Of a stretch of 64,000 nucleotides of DNA, positions 1 through 7,723 are shown in pieces (within the stretch, counting starts at the first letter, position 1; the number at the start of each line of letters is the position of its first letter). The notes under the pieces were generated by a model. The model saw only the letters and a list, made by a program, of their open reading frames with translations. It searched no databases and was not told the origin of the DNA. Source of the DNA: Bacillus alkalisoli (GTDB taxonomy: Bacteria > Bacillota > Bacilli > Bacillales > Bacillaceae_I); NCBI RefSeq assembly GCF_002797415.1, contig NZ_KZ454944.1:643745-707744 (forward strand), read 5' to 3'. The position numbers and the translations under genes were made by a program.

Positions 1-1106
1 AAATCGAAGCAACTCAACTAGAAATTGAAGAGTTAAAAGCTGAAATTGAAGTATTAATAGAACGTATAGAACGTAGAAGTATATTATTAGAAGACCGTGC
101 ACGCTCTTTCCAACAAGGTGGAGGCGCGATTAATTATCTAGACGTAATCTTAGGTGCACAAAGTTTTGGGGACTTTTTAGATAGAGTGAATGCAGTAGCA
201 ACTATTCTGCAGGCAGACCGAGACATCATGGTAGCTCATCAAAATGACCTGCAACTTTTAGAAGAAAAAGAGCTTGAACTTCGCAACAAATTGGTTAGCC
301 TAGAACAACAACTAGTAGAATTAGAACACTTAGAGGCAAGTCTTCGTCAACAAATTAAGCAAAAAGATGCTTTAATGGCAGATTTAAAGAAACAAGAAGA
401 CGAAGCAATGCATGAGCTTCATGAATTAGAAGACGAAGCGAAATTATTAGCAGCTCAAGAAAGAGCGATTAAAGCAGAAATTAAAGCGTATGAAGAAAGA
501 AAGAAACGTGAAGAAGAAGAGCGTCGTCAGCGTGAAGAAGAAGAGCGTAAACGTCAAGAAGCGGAAGCAGCAGCAGCAGCTGCGGCAGCCGCGGCGGCTG
601 CTGCAAGAGCGGCCGCTGGTAATAGTTCACCAGCACCATCTAGTCCAGCACCGGCACCGGCACCGGCACCAACACCACCTTCTCCACCGCCAGCGTCTAA
701 TTCAGGGAACTTTGGAGTGCCAGCAACTGGAGCGGTTACATCTGGTTTCGGAACTCGTTGGGGATCTTTCCATGCTGGTATTGATATCGGTCGTGGTGGA
801 AGATCGAATGTACCAGTTGTAGCATCAGCTGCAGGTACAGTGTTCCAGTCTTACTACTCTACATCTTACGGAAATGTTGTCTTTATTACGCATAACATCG
901 ATGGCCAAATTTGGACAACGGTTTACGCACACTTAGAAAACCGTGCAGTAAGTGAAGGACAGTCTGTATCTAGAGGACAATTCTTAGGATATATGGGTAA
1001 CACAGGATTCTCTACTGGACCACACTTACACTTTGAACTTCACCGTGGAATGTGGAACGGTAATAAAACGAATGCAGTAAACCCTAGAAGTTTCATTAAT
1101 TTCTAA
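1..1106 (+). CDS. Peptidoglycan M23 metallopeptidase with coiled-coil N-terminus (EnvC/CwlO-like), 5'-partial
   Basis: The reading frame is open from base 3, so the gene starts before the window; the first GTG at 186 is internal. The visible protein begins with a long charged coiled coil (about 180 residues rich in Glu, Lys, Arg), then an Ala-rich and Pro/Ala-rich linker, then a C-terminal LytM/M23 domain. Zinc-site motifs are visible: HAGID (HxxxD) and HLHFE. This is the architecture of FtsEX-activated murein hydrolase partners, and many Bacillaceae carry such a gene between ftsEX and ctpB. Its position 5' of ctpB fits; ftsEX itself would lie outside the window. Predicted to be exported and to cut peptide cross-links in peptidoglycan. 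Confidence 0.9.
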   Translation, partial: IEATQLEIEELKAEIEVLIERIERRSILLEDRARSFQQGGGAINYLDVILGAQSFGDFLDRVNAVATILQADRDIMVAHQNDLQLLEEKELELRNKLVSLEQQLVELEHLEASLRQQIKQKDALMADLKKQEDEAMHELHELEDEAKLLAAQERAIKAEIKAYEERKKREEEERRQREEEERKRQEAEAAAAAAAAAAAAARAAAGNSSPAPSSPAPAPAPAPTPPSPPPASNSGNFGVPATGAVTSGFGTRWGSFHAGIDIGRGGRSNVPVVASAAGTVFQSYYSTSYGNVVFITHNIDGQIWTTVYAHLENRAVSEGQSVSRGQFLGYMGNTGFSTGPHLHFELHRGMWNGNKTNAVNPRSFINF

Positions 1107-1157
1107 TCATTGTGATACTATAAGAAAGTTCTTAAATTGAATAAATATGATTATCCA

Positions 1158-1198
1158 AACACAACTTTGTCAAACTTATTGATAGAGTTGTGTTTTTT
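1158..1198 (+). terminator. Intrinsic terminator after the M23 peptidase
   Basis: The arms AACACAACT and AGTTGTGTT can pair across a 19-nt loop and are followed by a T-run, 50 bp after the stop codon. Confidence 0.75.
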
Positions 1199-1240
1199 GT
1201 TCTATGGATACACTGAAAAGTTTGCTTTGGGTACTAATTG

Positions 1241-1396
1241 TTGATGTTCGCTACAGGTGCTTCGCTTTCCGCGGGTGGTAAAAAGGAAGGTTATTTTCAC
1301 TGTCGTGAAAAAACCTACTCCTCGGCGCTAACGCCTGCGGGGTCTCGCTCGTCGCACTTCTCCCGCAGGAGTCTCCACACCTGTAACGAACATCAA
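1241..1396. repeat. Family A intergenic inverted-repeat element, copy 1 (long form)
   Basis: Outer arms TTGATGTTCG...CAGGTG and CACCTG...CGAACATCAA are near-perfect inverted repeats. Inside lie the family core pieces: TTTCCGCGGG, the module GGTTATTTTCAC..GTGAAAAAACC, CTACTCCTCGG, GGGGTCTC and CTCCCGCAGGAGTC. Orientation is opposite to copies 2, 5, 6 and 7. No coding function is evident. Confidence 0.85.
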
Positions 1397-1506
1397 CTTC
1401 TATTGTGGTAATAAACCAGAATGTAACACTAACTTTTCATGTGCCATGGTGCGAATTTCATTAGCATGGTTGCATCTGTAAAAGGTTAATGTTGTTTTTT
1501 CAGCAG

Positions 1507-1561
1507 TTGATTTCCGTGCAAATCTAAGACTCCTCGAAAATGCATCGCTTCGTATCCTTCG
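1507..1561. repeat. Truncated family A remnant
   Basis: TTGATTTCCGTGCAA, then GACTCCTCGAAAATGCATCGC and TATCCTTCG, match only the left part of copies 4 and 7 (those with the extra internal segment). The rest of the element is missing. Confidence 0.6.
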
Positions 1562-1582
1562 TTTTAAATACATCTAGTTAGC

Positions 1583-1749
1583 TTACTTCTTCTTAAAAGA
1601 AACGGCCCTACCAGCTGCTCCAACTGAGTCTATCGTTACGTCTTTTTCCATATTTCTGGATGGTTTATTTTTCGTTTTTCACCACCAAGGTATTGCCCTT
1701 TATGCTCTTGTTGTACTTTATTAAATTAATCAAAGTTTTCATTTATCAT
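1583..1749 (-). pseudogene. Decayed small gene, product unknown
   Basis: On the minus strand an ATG at 1749 is preceded by a strong ribosome-binding site (AAAGGAGGAG). The frame gives MINENFD and then stops. Continuing past the stop gives FNKVQQEHKGQYLGGEKRKINHPEIWKK in pieces, and a neighbouring frame ends as DVTIDSVGAAGRAVSFKKK before a stop at 1583. One in-frame stop plus one frameshift therefore break a protein of about 55 residues. The family was not recognised; the small size and strong RBS suggest a former small cytoplasmic or spore protein. Confidence 0.45.
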
Positions 1750-1834
1750 TTGGACTCCTCCTTTAAGTTCACTCGTATTAGAATGAATAAAGGGGAGTTA
1801 TTTATTTCGAAATAGCTAGCAATAGTCATTGAAA

Positions 1835-2761
1835 TTAATCAGTTTTTTCCTCTTCAAATTTTACATTTAGTGGCGGGGTGCTCACCACTTCAAATGTTGC
1901 AGAAGCTAGTTGAACCTTTCCTGAACTATTCTCTATTTCCTCCAAGATTTTCGTGAACAACTCGTCTTTCATGATTCTACGCTTTTTATATTCAACAACA
2001 TATCGCAACGTAAACTCTACCCAGTTGTCATTTACCGCTAGTGTCACGAGAGGCTTTGTGGTGGCATCTTCAATGTTAAATTTCCGAACCATTGTTTTCC
2101 AGTGTTCTTGAGCGTGGTCGCTATAAGCTCCTGTTTTTTCAAACGCAACACGGTTTATTAGCTCCCTTGCAAACGTATAATCACTACCAAATTTCACAGG
2201 AATGGTAATTTCGTCCCACAGAAATGGAAAGTCTGTGGAGTAATTATATACAGGTTCTGTAAATACGAAGCTATTCGCAATTTTTACAATGCGACCGTTA
2301 TATAAGTCGCCATTTACCCATCTACCGGTTTCCATGATTGTTGTTCGAAGTATACCAAGATCAATAACATCCCCTGTAACACCTCCAAGTTGAACGCGAT
2401 CCCCAGTTTTAAACATCCCACCAACAATAATTGTTAACCATCCAGCAACACTCGCGATCACTTCCCGTAAGGAAAAAGCAATTCCTGCACTCGCTACTCC
2501 AAGCACGACCGTAATTCCACCAAGCTTATCACTGTACAGCACAACTAAAAAAATACCTGCAAGCACATAGCCAAAAATATTAATCGATTTCCTCGTTTTA
2601 TACCAGTTACTATGATCTCGAACATAGCGTTGCACACTTTTCCTCAAGCCAGTAGCAAAAAAGAAAATAACCGTAATACCAACAATCGCAATTAAAAGCT
2701 TATGTATCGAAGTATGAGTCATTAAATAATGTAGCTGCTCATTTAATATTTGTTCTTCCAT
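1835..2761 (-). CDS. Small-conductance mechanosensitive channel, MscS family
   Basis: A 308-residue protein starting at MEEQILNEQL, chosen because GAGGAG sits 7 bases upstream of ATG 2761; a longer frame back to 2818 lacks an RBS. It has N-terminal membrane segments (about residues 20-45, 65-85 and 90-120), followed by an MscS pore-like stretch rich in Gly, Ala and Ser (ITVVLGVASAGIAFSLREV). The family's beta domain includes GMFKTGDRVQLGGVTGDV, and a cytoplasmic alpha/beta domain forms the C-terminus. It would open under membrane tension on hypoosmotic shock. It stands alone, transcribed away from ctpB and flanked by family A repeats and a decayed gene, which suggests it was inserted between the M23 gene and ctpB. 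Confidence 0.88.
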   Translation of the reverse strand: MEEQILNEQLHYLMTHTSIHKLLIAIVGITVIFFFATGLRKSVQRYVRDHSNWYKTRKSINIFGYVLAGIFLVVLYSDKLGGITVVLGVASAGIAFSLREVIASVAGWLTIIVGGMFKTGDRVQLGGVTGDVIDLGILRTTIMETGRWVNGDLYNGRIVKIANSFVFTEPVYNYSTDFPFLWDEITIPVKFGSDYTFARELINRVAFEKTGAYSDHAQEHWKTMVRKFNIEDATTKPLVTLAVNDNWVEFTLRYVVEYKKRRIMKDELFTKILEEIENSSGKVQLASATFEVVSTPPLNVKFEEEKTD

Positions 2762-2988
2762 TAATAGTCTCCTCAATATTAGCTTATAGAAATCTTTACC
2801 CTTGAAAAAAGAAGACAAACCAATAGATGGGAATCGAGAACATTGCTGATGAGTGCTTTACAATAGTAAGTGTTTCAAGTGAGCATTTAATAGCGAACTA
2901 AAACATGGGTATTAGACGGTGCTTGAAAAATAGAACTATCCTTATTCATTATGTATAAAATGTACAAGCATAACATATAATCTAAGAA

Positions 2989-3028
2989 AGAAAAGGCATT
3001 ACACTACTAAAAGTGTAATGCCTTTTCT
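2989..3028. terminator. Perfect 17-bp stem-loop between divergent genes
   Basis: AGAAAAGGCATTACACT pairs perfectly with AGTGTAATGCCTTTTCT around a 6-nt loop (ACTAAA). A-rich sequence lies on the left and T-rich on the right, as in a bidirectional terminator. It sits about 230 bp upstream of mscS and 240 bp upstream of ctpB, where no gene end requires one. Confidence 0.7.
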
Positions 3029-3264
3029 AGAATAGAGAATTTGTTACGATATACGGATCTGTATACATACTGAAGTATAATAGTTAAGTTAAGAAAGTTA
3101 TTTTATCAAAAATTAGTTCCAAAACTAAATACCAAAATTACATAATAATAACGGATATACACTTTCTCTTATTCAAATAGTTATACATTTCAATTACATA
3201 ACTGCTATGTTACAATGACGTTAACCAAATGAACGGTTTTGCGTTGGATATAAGGAGGGCTACT

Positions 3265-4740
3265 ATGAACCGAAAAGTATTACCATTACTCGTTTTATTA
3301 TCTGTTTTATTAGGTGCTGCAGGCATGTACACTGGCCTACAAATGTTTGGGCATCAGCCCGCAACAACTATTCCTTCCAAGCAAGCAGAAGGACAAGGTC
3401 AAGAAAACAAAGAAACAAACGCTATTCCAGTCAATCTGGACGAGCAAATGGAAAAAATCCGCCAAACTTTCGAATTAATTTCTAAAAGATATGTGGATGA
3501 AGTTGATGAATCAACGTTAATAGAAGGCGCCATTCAAGGAATGGTAAACACGCTAAACGATCCATACTCCGTATATATGGATAAAGCAACAGCCGACCAA
3601 TTCACTCAAAACTTAGAATCCTCTTTTGAAGGAATTGGGGCAGAAGTTGGCATGCAAAACGGAAAAGTAACGATCGTTTCTCCTTTCCGTGGCTCACCAG
3701 CAGAAAAAGCAGGCTTAATGCCAAACGACTCTATCATTAGCGTCGACGGCGAAGATATTACGGGCCTTGATTTATACCAAGCGGTTTTGAAAATCCGCGG
3801 TGAAAAAGGGACTATTGTAAAACTAGAAGTTGAGCGTCCAGGCGTAAATGAGCCGTTCGTCGTCGATGTAACACGTGATACCATTCCGTTAGAAACGGTA
3901 TACTCGAAAACATTTGATGTAAACAATAAAAAAGTTGGATACATCCAAATTACTTCTTTTGCAAAAGACACAGCTAATGACTTTAAAGATCAATTAAGAG
4001 AAATAGAACAAGAAAATATTGCAGGCTTAATTATCGACGTACGAGGTAATCCTGGTGGCTTGTTAGAGCAAGTTCAAGGCATTGTCTCTGAGTTAATCAC
4101 AAAAGATAAACCATACTTACAAATTGAAGAACGATCTGGTGAAAAGCAACGCTACTTCTCGTCTTTAACAGAGAAAAAGCCATATCCAATCGTCACTTTA
4201 ATAGATAAAGGAAGTGCATCTGCTTCTGAAATTTTAGCGGGAGCTTTAAAAGAAGCTGGTGGATATGAAATCGTTGGTGATGCATCTTTCGGTAAAGGTA
4301 CTGTTCAACAAGCTATACCGTTTAATGATGGCAGTAACGTGAAGTTAACATTATTCAAGTGGTTAACTCCAGACGGAAACTGGATTCATAACGAAGGAGT
4401 TCAACCGACTGTTCCTGTTAAACAACCAGATTATTTCTATGCTAACCCTATCAGTTTAGAAGAGAACGAAGAGTTAGCTTTTGATACAAATAGCGAAAAA
4501 GTACGCAATGCACAAGTAATGTTAAACGGTATCGGCTTTGATGCGGGGCGTTTAGATGGATACTTCAGTAAAGAAACAGAAGAGGCCGTGAAGAAGTTCC
4601 AACAAGAAAACGGCTTAACGGTCACAGGCAAAATCGACAGTAGCACCGCAGAACAACTACAAAGCCAATTAATCGAAGCAGTACGAGCAGAAGAAAACGA
4701 CCTACAGCTGAAAAAAGCGAAGGAAGTATTGTTTCAATAA
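3265..4740 (+). CDS. ctpB: Carboxy-terminal processing protease CtpB (S41)
   Basis: A 491-residue S41 serine protease. In order: an N-terminal membrane anchor/signal (residues 3-25), a cap region, a PDZ domain (about 100-190), the catalytic domain with nucleophile Ser in KGSASASEI (about Ser319) and general-base Lys in GKGTVQ (about Lys344), and a C-terminal peptidoglycan-binding domain (about 405-470, LDGYFSKETEEAVKKFQ). ATG 3265 is preferred over an upstream in-frame ATG because AAGGAGGG lies just ahead of it. In B. subtilis CtpB cleaves SpoIVFA to trigger sigma-K activation during sporulation. The neighbour minJ is conserved in position. Confidence 0.95.
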   Translation: MNRKVLPLLVLLSVLLGAAGMYTGLQMFGHQPATTIPSKQAEGQGQENKETNAIPVNLDEQMEKIRQTFELISKRYVDEVDESTLIEGAIQGMVNTLNDPYSVYMDKATADQFTQNLESSFEGIGAEVGMQNGKVTIVSPFRGSPAEKAGLMPNDSIISVDGEDITGLDLYQAVLKIRGEKGTIVKLEVERPGVNEPFVVDVTRDTIPLETVYSKTFDVNNKKVGYIQITSFAKDTANDFKDQLREIEQENIAGLIIDVRGNPGGLLEQVQGIVSELITKDKPYLQIEERSGEKQRYFSSLTEKKPYPIVTLIDKGSASASEILAGALKEAGGYEIVGDASFGKGTVQQAIPFNDGSNVKLTLFKWLTPDGNWIHNEGVQPTVPVKQPDYFYANPISLEENEELAFDTNSEKVRNAQVMLNGIGFDAGRLDGYFSKETEEAVKKFQQENGLTVTGKIDSSTAEQLQSQLIEAVRAEENDLQLKKAKEVLFQ

Positions 4741-4790
4741 TAATTATTCAATATTAAAACTTAGTGTTGATAATTAAATACTATTACCTG

Positions 4791-4942
4791 TTGATTTCCG
4801 AGCAAGGCTGAGACTCCTGCGGGAAAAGCGGGGAGCGGGAGACCCCACAGGCGCTTGCGCCGAGGAGTAGGTTTTTTCACTTCAGTGAAAATAACCTTCC
4901 TTTTTACCGCCCGCGGAAAGCGAAGCCTTGCACGGAAATCAA
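4791..4942. repeat. Family A element, copy 2 (long form)
   Basis: Arms TTGATTTCCG and CGGAAATCAA enclose GACTCCTGCGGGAA, GAGACCCCACAGGCG, CGCCGAGGAGTAGG, the TTTTTTCAC..GTGAAAATAACC module and CCCGCGGAAAGCGA. It lies just behind ctpB. Confidence 0.85.
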
Positions 4943-5001
4943 CAGCGAACTTTAAAATTGCTAATAATTATAGTGAATTTCTTCAAAAACTTACGAAACT
5001 T

Positions 5002-5035
5002 GGCCAGATTCCTGTATGGGAGTCTGGCCTCTTTG
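5002..5035 (+). terminator. Candidate terminator between ctpB and minJ
   Basis: GGCCAGA and TCTGGCC pair around a 14-nt loop and are followed by the weak T-rich tail TCTTTGTG. Confidence 0.55.
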
Positions 5036-5086
5036 TGTTAAAATAATGTTATGTCTGTCTTTTGATTTTACAACTCATTTTTTACA

Positions 5087-5230
5087 TGAGTGAGTTTCAA
5101 AATGTACAATTACAAAACGAAAAACGAATATTAAACCTATTCTTTCATATAATTTACGTTTTATATCGAACGTTATTTAATTATAATAAACGGAACATTC
5201 GTTTTTCACTAAACGAACAGTAATTATGAA
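5087..5230. repeat. Family B MITE-like element, copy 1
   Basis: Begins TGAGTGAGTTTCA and contains the internal inverted arms GAAAAACGAAT (5119-5129) and ATTCGTTTTTC (5197-5207). It ends ACTAAACGAACAGTAATTAT. It aligns with 9833-9970 and with the reverse complement of 12373-12527. Confidence 0.65.
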
Positions 5231-5276
5231 ATTGATTCACATATATATTATTAATGATGGATTGGCGGTGGTTGGC

Positions 5277-6470
5277 TTGTTTGAAGTACTTAGTATGGAA
5301 TTATTGAAGGCGATTGGACGCTTTTTTATTCATCCAGTCACCTATACAACCCTTGTAGTAGCCCTCTTTTTAGGATATTTTCGTGTGAAAAGAGAACGAT
5401 ACGATTTTCATACGAGAGTTTTTGACGTAATTCAAGAATTGCGTTTTTCAAGTCGAGGCATCTTATACGGCTTCGCAATATCCATTATTACAGTTGGACT
5501 TGGTTTAATGCTACCGTTCGGAACGATTGTACTCATTACAATCATCACAATTTTGTTCATGTTAACGATGAAACCACGCTGGCTATCTGCTGGATACATA
5601 CTAGGTTTATCGTTGTTACTCGTATTTGTATTACCGAAAATGACAACTGGCATCCTTGTTTTGGACGAGTTGTTTCTAAGTATTGGCACGACAAACATAA
5701 CAACATTGGCTATCGTTTTGGCTATGTTACTGTTTGCAGAAGGGCTCCTTATATCCAAGCAAGCAAGTATGCAAACTTCTCCACAATTATGGAAAAGTAA
5801 ACGAGGATTGCCAGTCGGAGCGCATGATTCGAAAAGAATATGGCTAGTGCCTGTTTTCTTATTTTTACCTGGAGAAGGATTTTCAGCTACGGTTGAATGG
5901 TGGCCCGTGTTCCATGTAGGTGGCGAAGCCTTCACATTATGGTTAGTCCCATTTGCCATTGGTTTTTCTCAACATGTAAGAACAAGCTTCCCAGATCAGA
6001 CAATTCGGTTTACTGGAAGAAAAGTTATGTTGTTCGCTGTAATTGTTACAGGGCTAGCGATTGGGTCTTATTGGTGGGCTATTGTGGCAGTAATTGCTGG
6101 ATTCTTTGCATTCATCGGAAGAGAAGCGATTTCTTATGCGGCTCGTGCTACTGATGAGAAAGATTCCCCAATATTTGTACACCGTAAAGAAGGATTGATT
6201 GTACTTGGGATTATTCCAGGTACGCCAGCAGCTTCGACGAATGTGAAAGTTGGAGAAATTATTTTAAAAGTGAATGGAATGTCGGTTTCATCTGTTGGAG
6301 ACTTTTACGAAGCACTTCATAAAAACCGGGCATTTTGTAAACTACAAGTTGTAGACGAAAATGGAGAATCCCGTTTCGTTCAAAGAGCATTATACGAAGG
6401 CGAACATCATGAATTAGGCTTCTTATTTGTCCAAGAAGGTAGAAAATGGGACAAGGAAAAAATAGTCTAA
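5277..6470 (+). CDS. minJ: Cell-division topological protein MinJ
   Basis: A multi-pass membrane protein with a C-terminal PDZ domain (about residues 290-380, GLIVLGIIPGTPAASTNVKVGE). The TTG at 5277 (FEVLSMELLKAIGRFFIHP) is chosen: it follows a GGTGG ribosome site and gives 397 residues, the length of B. subtilis MinJ. An upstream ATG at 5226 lies inside a family B repeat and has no RBS. MinJ bridges DivIVA and MinD at poles and septa. Position after ctpB is as in B. subtilis. Confidence 0.9.
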   Translation: MFEVLSMELLKAIGRFFIHPVTYTTLVVALFLGYFRVKRERYDFHTRVFDVIQELRFSSRGILYGFAISIITVGLGLMLPFGTIVLITIITILFMLTMKPRWLSAGYILGLSLLLVFVLPKMTTGILVLDELFLSIGTTNITTLAIVLAMLLFAEGLLISKQASMQTSPQLWKSKRGLPVGAHDSKRIWLVPVFLFLPGEGFSATVEWWPVFHVGGEAFTLWLVPFAIGFSQHVRTSFPDQTIRFTGRKVMLFAVIVTGLAIGSYWWAIVAVIAGFFAFIGREAISYAARATDEKDSPIFVHRKEGLIVLGIIPGTPAASTNVKVGEIILKVNGMSVSSVGDFYEALHKNRAFCKLQVVDENGESRFVQRALYEGEHHELGFLFVQEGRKWDKEKIV

Positions 6471-6542
6471 ACAAAGAAAAAATAGATAGGTAGTAACGGG
6501 TTCGGTTTTGGAGCGAAAATTTAATATAACAATAACTTATAT

Positions 6543-6570
6543 AGGCTAATTCGCAATGGATTAGTCTTTT
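6543..6570 (+). terminator. Terminator after minJ
   Basis: GGCTAAT and ATTAGTC form a short stem with one G-T pair, followed by TTTTATT. Confidence 0.6.
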
Positions 6571-6693
6571 ATTATTTGCTGGTATAACAGCATTTATAAC
6601 GATTTAGCGCATATCATTAAACCACTGAAGGTTGTGGTTGAGATTTATTGAGTTATTTAAAATAATTTGATTAAATATAGGGGGCGAAGATTA

Positions 6694-7080
6694 ATGAAGT
6701 ATAGTAATAAGCAACTAGCTTGTTTTTTTCTATTTATTCTAAATGTAGGTTTTCTTTTTTTGCTAGATATAATAATGAAAGTGTATGTAGATTTTTTTTA
6801 TAGTTTATGGTTTCTAAATCCATTTCTTGCTGCTTTTCTTATTTCATTAGTAATTTTCTTGGGAATAGCTCTATTGACGAACAAAAGCACAGCTATCGGT
6901 TATATATGTGCAGGATTATTAGTTTTACTAGTTACGGCTGCATATGTCGAGGGATATGTAATCATTGTGTATCTATTACTTTATTTTAGTTCAGTAATAG
7001 GAGCTTCTTGCGGAATATTGCTTGCATGGCTTTATCGTAGAAAAACTAAAAATGCAGATAACAATGAAAATATGCTGTAA
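6694..7080 (+). CDS. Hypothetical four-helix membrane protein
   Basis: 128 residues, almost entirely hydrophobic, with four likely membrane segments (about 7-27, 35-57, 62-85 and 90-115) and a basic tail YRRKTKNADNNENML. ATG 6694 is preceded by AGGGGG at 6679; an in-frame TTG at 6667 lacks an RBS. Family not recognised. It is absent from the corresponding place in B. subtilis, and its stop codon abuts a family B fragment, so it may belong to a recently acquired segment. Confidence 0.65.
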   Translation: MKYSNKQLACFFLFILNVGFLFLLDIIMKVYVDFFYSLWFLNPFLAAFLISLVIFLGIALLTNKSTAIGYICAGLLVLLVTAAYVEGYVIIVYLLLYFSSVIGASCGILLAWLYRRKTKNADNNENML

Positions 7081-7129
7081 TTATTCGTTATTCGAATAAT
7101 AGTAATACATTATGAAACGCACTCAATTA
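7080..7129. repeat. Family B fragment
   Basis: TTATTCGTTATTCGAATAAT, then AATACATTATGAAACGCACTC, match the right end of copy 3 (12480-12527) in the same orientation; the rest of the element is absent. Confidence 0.5.
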
Positions 7130-7356
7130 GTGTATAAAAAAGCACAGATAGTTGTTAAAGACTTTGAAGAAGTAATTACTAATGACGATGAAGGAATTTG
7201 GTTTATTGGTGAAATATAAAATACCTTTTTCAACTAAGCACCCTTATATATAGTATTGCAACAAAACATGGATCTGGTGCATCCCTTATGATTGTTTACA
7301 TGTAAGCATAGAAAAGGCGTTTAAAGACTTGACTTGGATTGTAGATTTAGCTGGAT
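7112..7356 (+). pseudogene. Remnant coding region, product unknown
   Basis: An ATG at 7112 opens a 35-residue frame (MKRTQLVYKKAQIVVKDFE, then EVITNDDEGIWFIGEI) ending at 7219. A second frame ends as KAFKDLTWIVDLAG at about 7356, and KHGSGASLMIVYM lies between. The pieces look protein-like but are in different frames with stops between them. The start overlaps a family B fragment. This is most simply a decayed gene; the family is not recognised. Confidence 0.35.
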
Positions 7357-7559
7357 AAATAAAAACAGCGATCATTCTCATTATAGATTTCATGGGAATG
7401 TCGCTGTTTTTTATAGGTTTTTTGTAATGTTTCTTGTTTTGTTTTCGTTTTTCTCGTGGTTAAGTTTTGTAATGCGTAAGTGCCGCGTCCGTTCCCTGGA
7501 TCTCGAAAACCTTCACGAACAAGTTTATCACGCATTTTTCGCGCTCTACTTTTTGCCAT
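7347..7559 (-). CDS. Small basic hypothetical protein
   Basis: 70 residues starting MAKSRARKMRDKLVREGFRD. ATG 7559 is chosen because AGGAG lies 8 bases upstream; a GTG three codons earlier is too close to it. The N-terminal 45 residues, with KSRARKMRDKLVREG and LTTRKTKTKQE, look like a small very basic conserved Bacillus protein of unknown function. The last 25 residues (HSHEIYNENDRCFYLSS) are encoded by the terminator hairpin itself, so the original stop may have been lost by frameshift. Divergent from prfC. Confidence 0.7.
   Translation of the reverse strand: MAKSRARKMRDKLVREGFRDPGNGRGTYALQNLTTRKTKTKQETLQKTYKKQRHSHEIYNENDRCFYLSS
7361..7412 (-). terminator. Terminator overlapping the 3' end of the small basic gene
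   Basis: AAAACAGCGA and TCGCTGTTTT form the base of a long stem that continues through CATTC/GAATG. A- and T-runs flank both sides, so it can act on either strand. It lies inside the reading frame of the minus-strand gene. Confidence 0.7.
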
Positions 7560-7657
7560 TTTTATCACTCCTATAAAAGATTATCCATATTATATACGAT
7601 GTGTTGAGGAAAAAGATACAAAATGGCATAGATTTTTTTGACAATCAATGTGCACTA

Positions 7658-7684
7658 TTGCCAGAAAGCTGTTTCTGCTATAAT
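7658..7684 (+). promoter_or_regulatory. Candidate sigma-A promoter of prfC
   Basis: -10 TATAAT at 7679-7684, with TTGCCA at 7658-7663 (15-bp spacer) or CTATTG at 7655 (18-bp spacer) as the -35, 40 bp before the prfC start. The perfect TTGACA at 7638 is too far away. Confidence 0.4.
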
Positions 7685-7723
7685 AGAACTATTGTGAAAA
7701 AATGCGAAGAGGAAGGTACTCCT

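Noticed and set aside
4855-5046. Reading frames of the type RRGVGFFTxVKITFLFTARGKR at 4855, 32236 and 41636, and related ones on the other strand
   Set aside because: They are translations of the family A repeat core; the same peptide arises at every copy, without RBS, and the frames run out of the repeat into random sequence.
7638-7643. TTGACA as the prfC -35 box
   Set aside because: The only good -10 (TATAAT 7679) is 35 bp away; nothing suitable lies 16-18 bp downstream.
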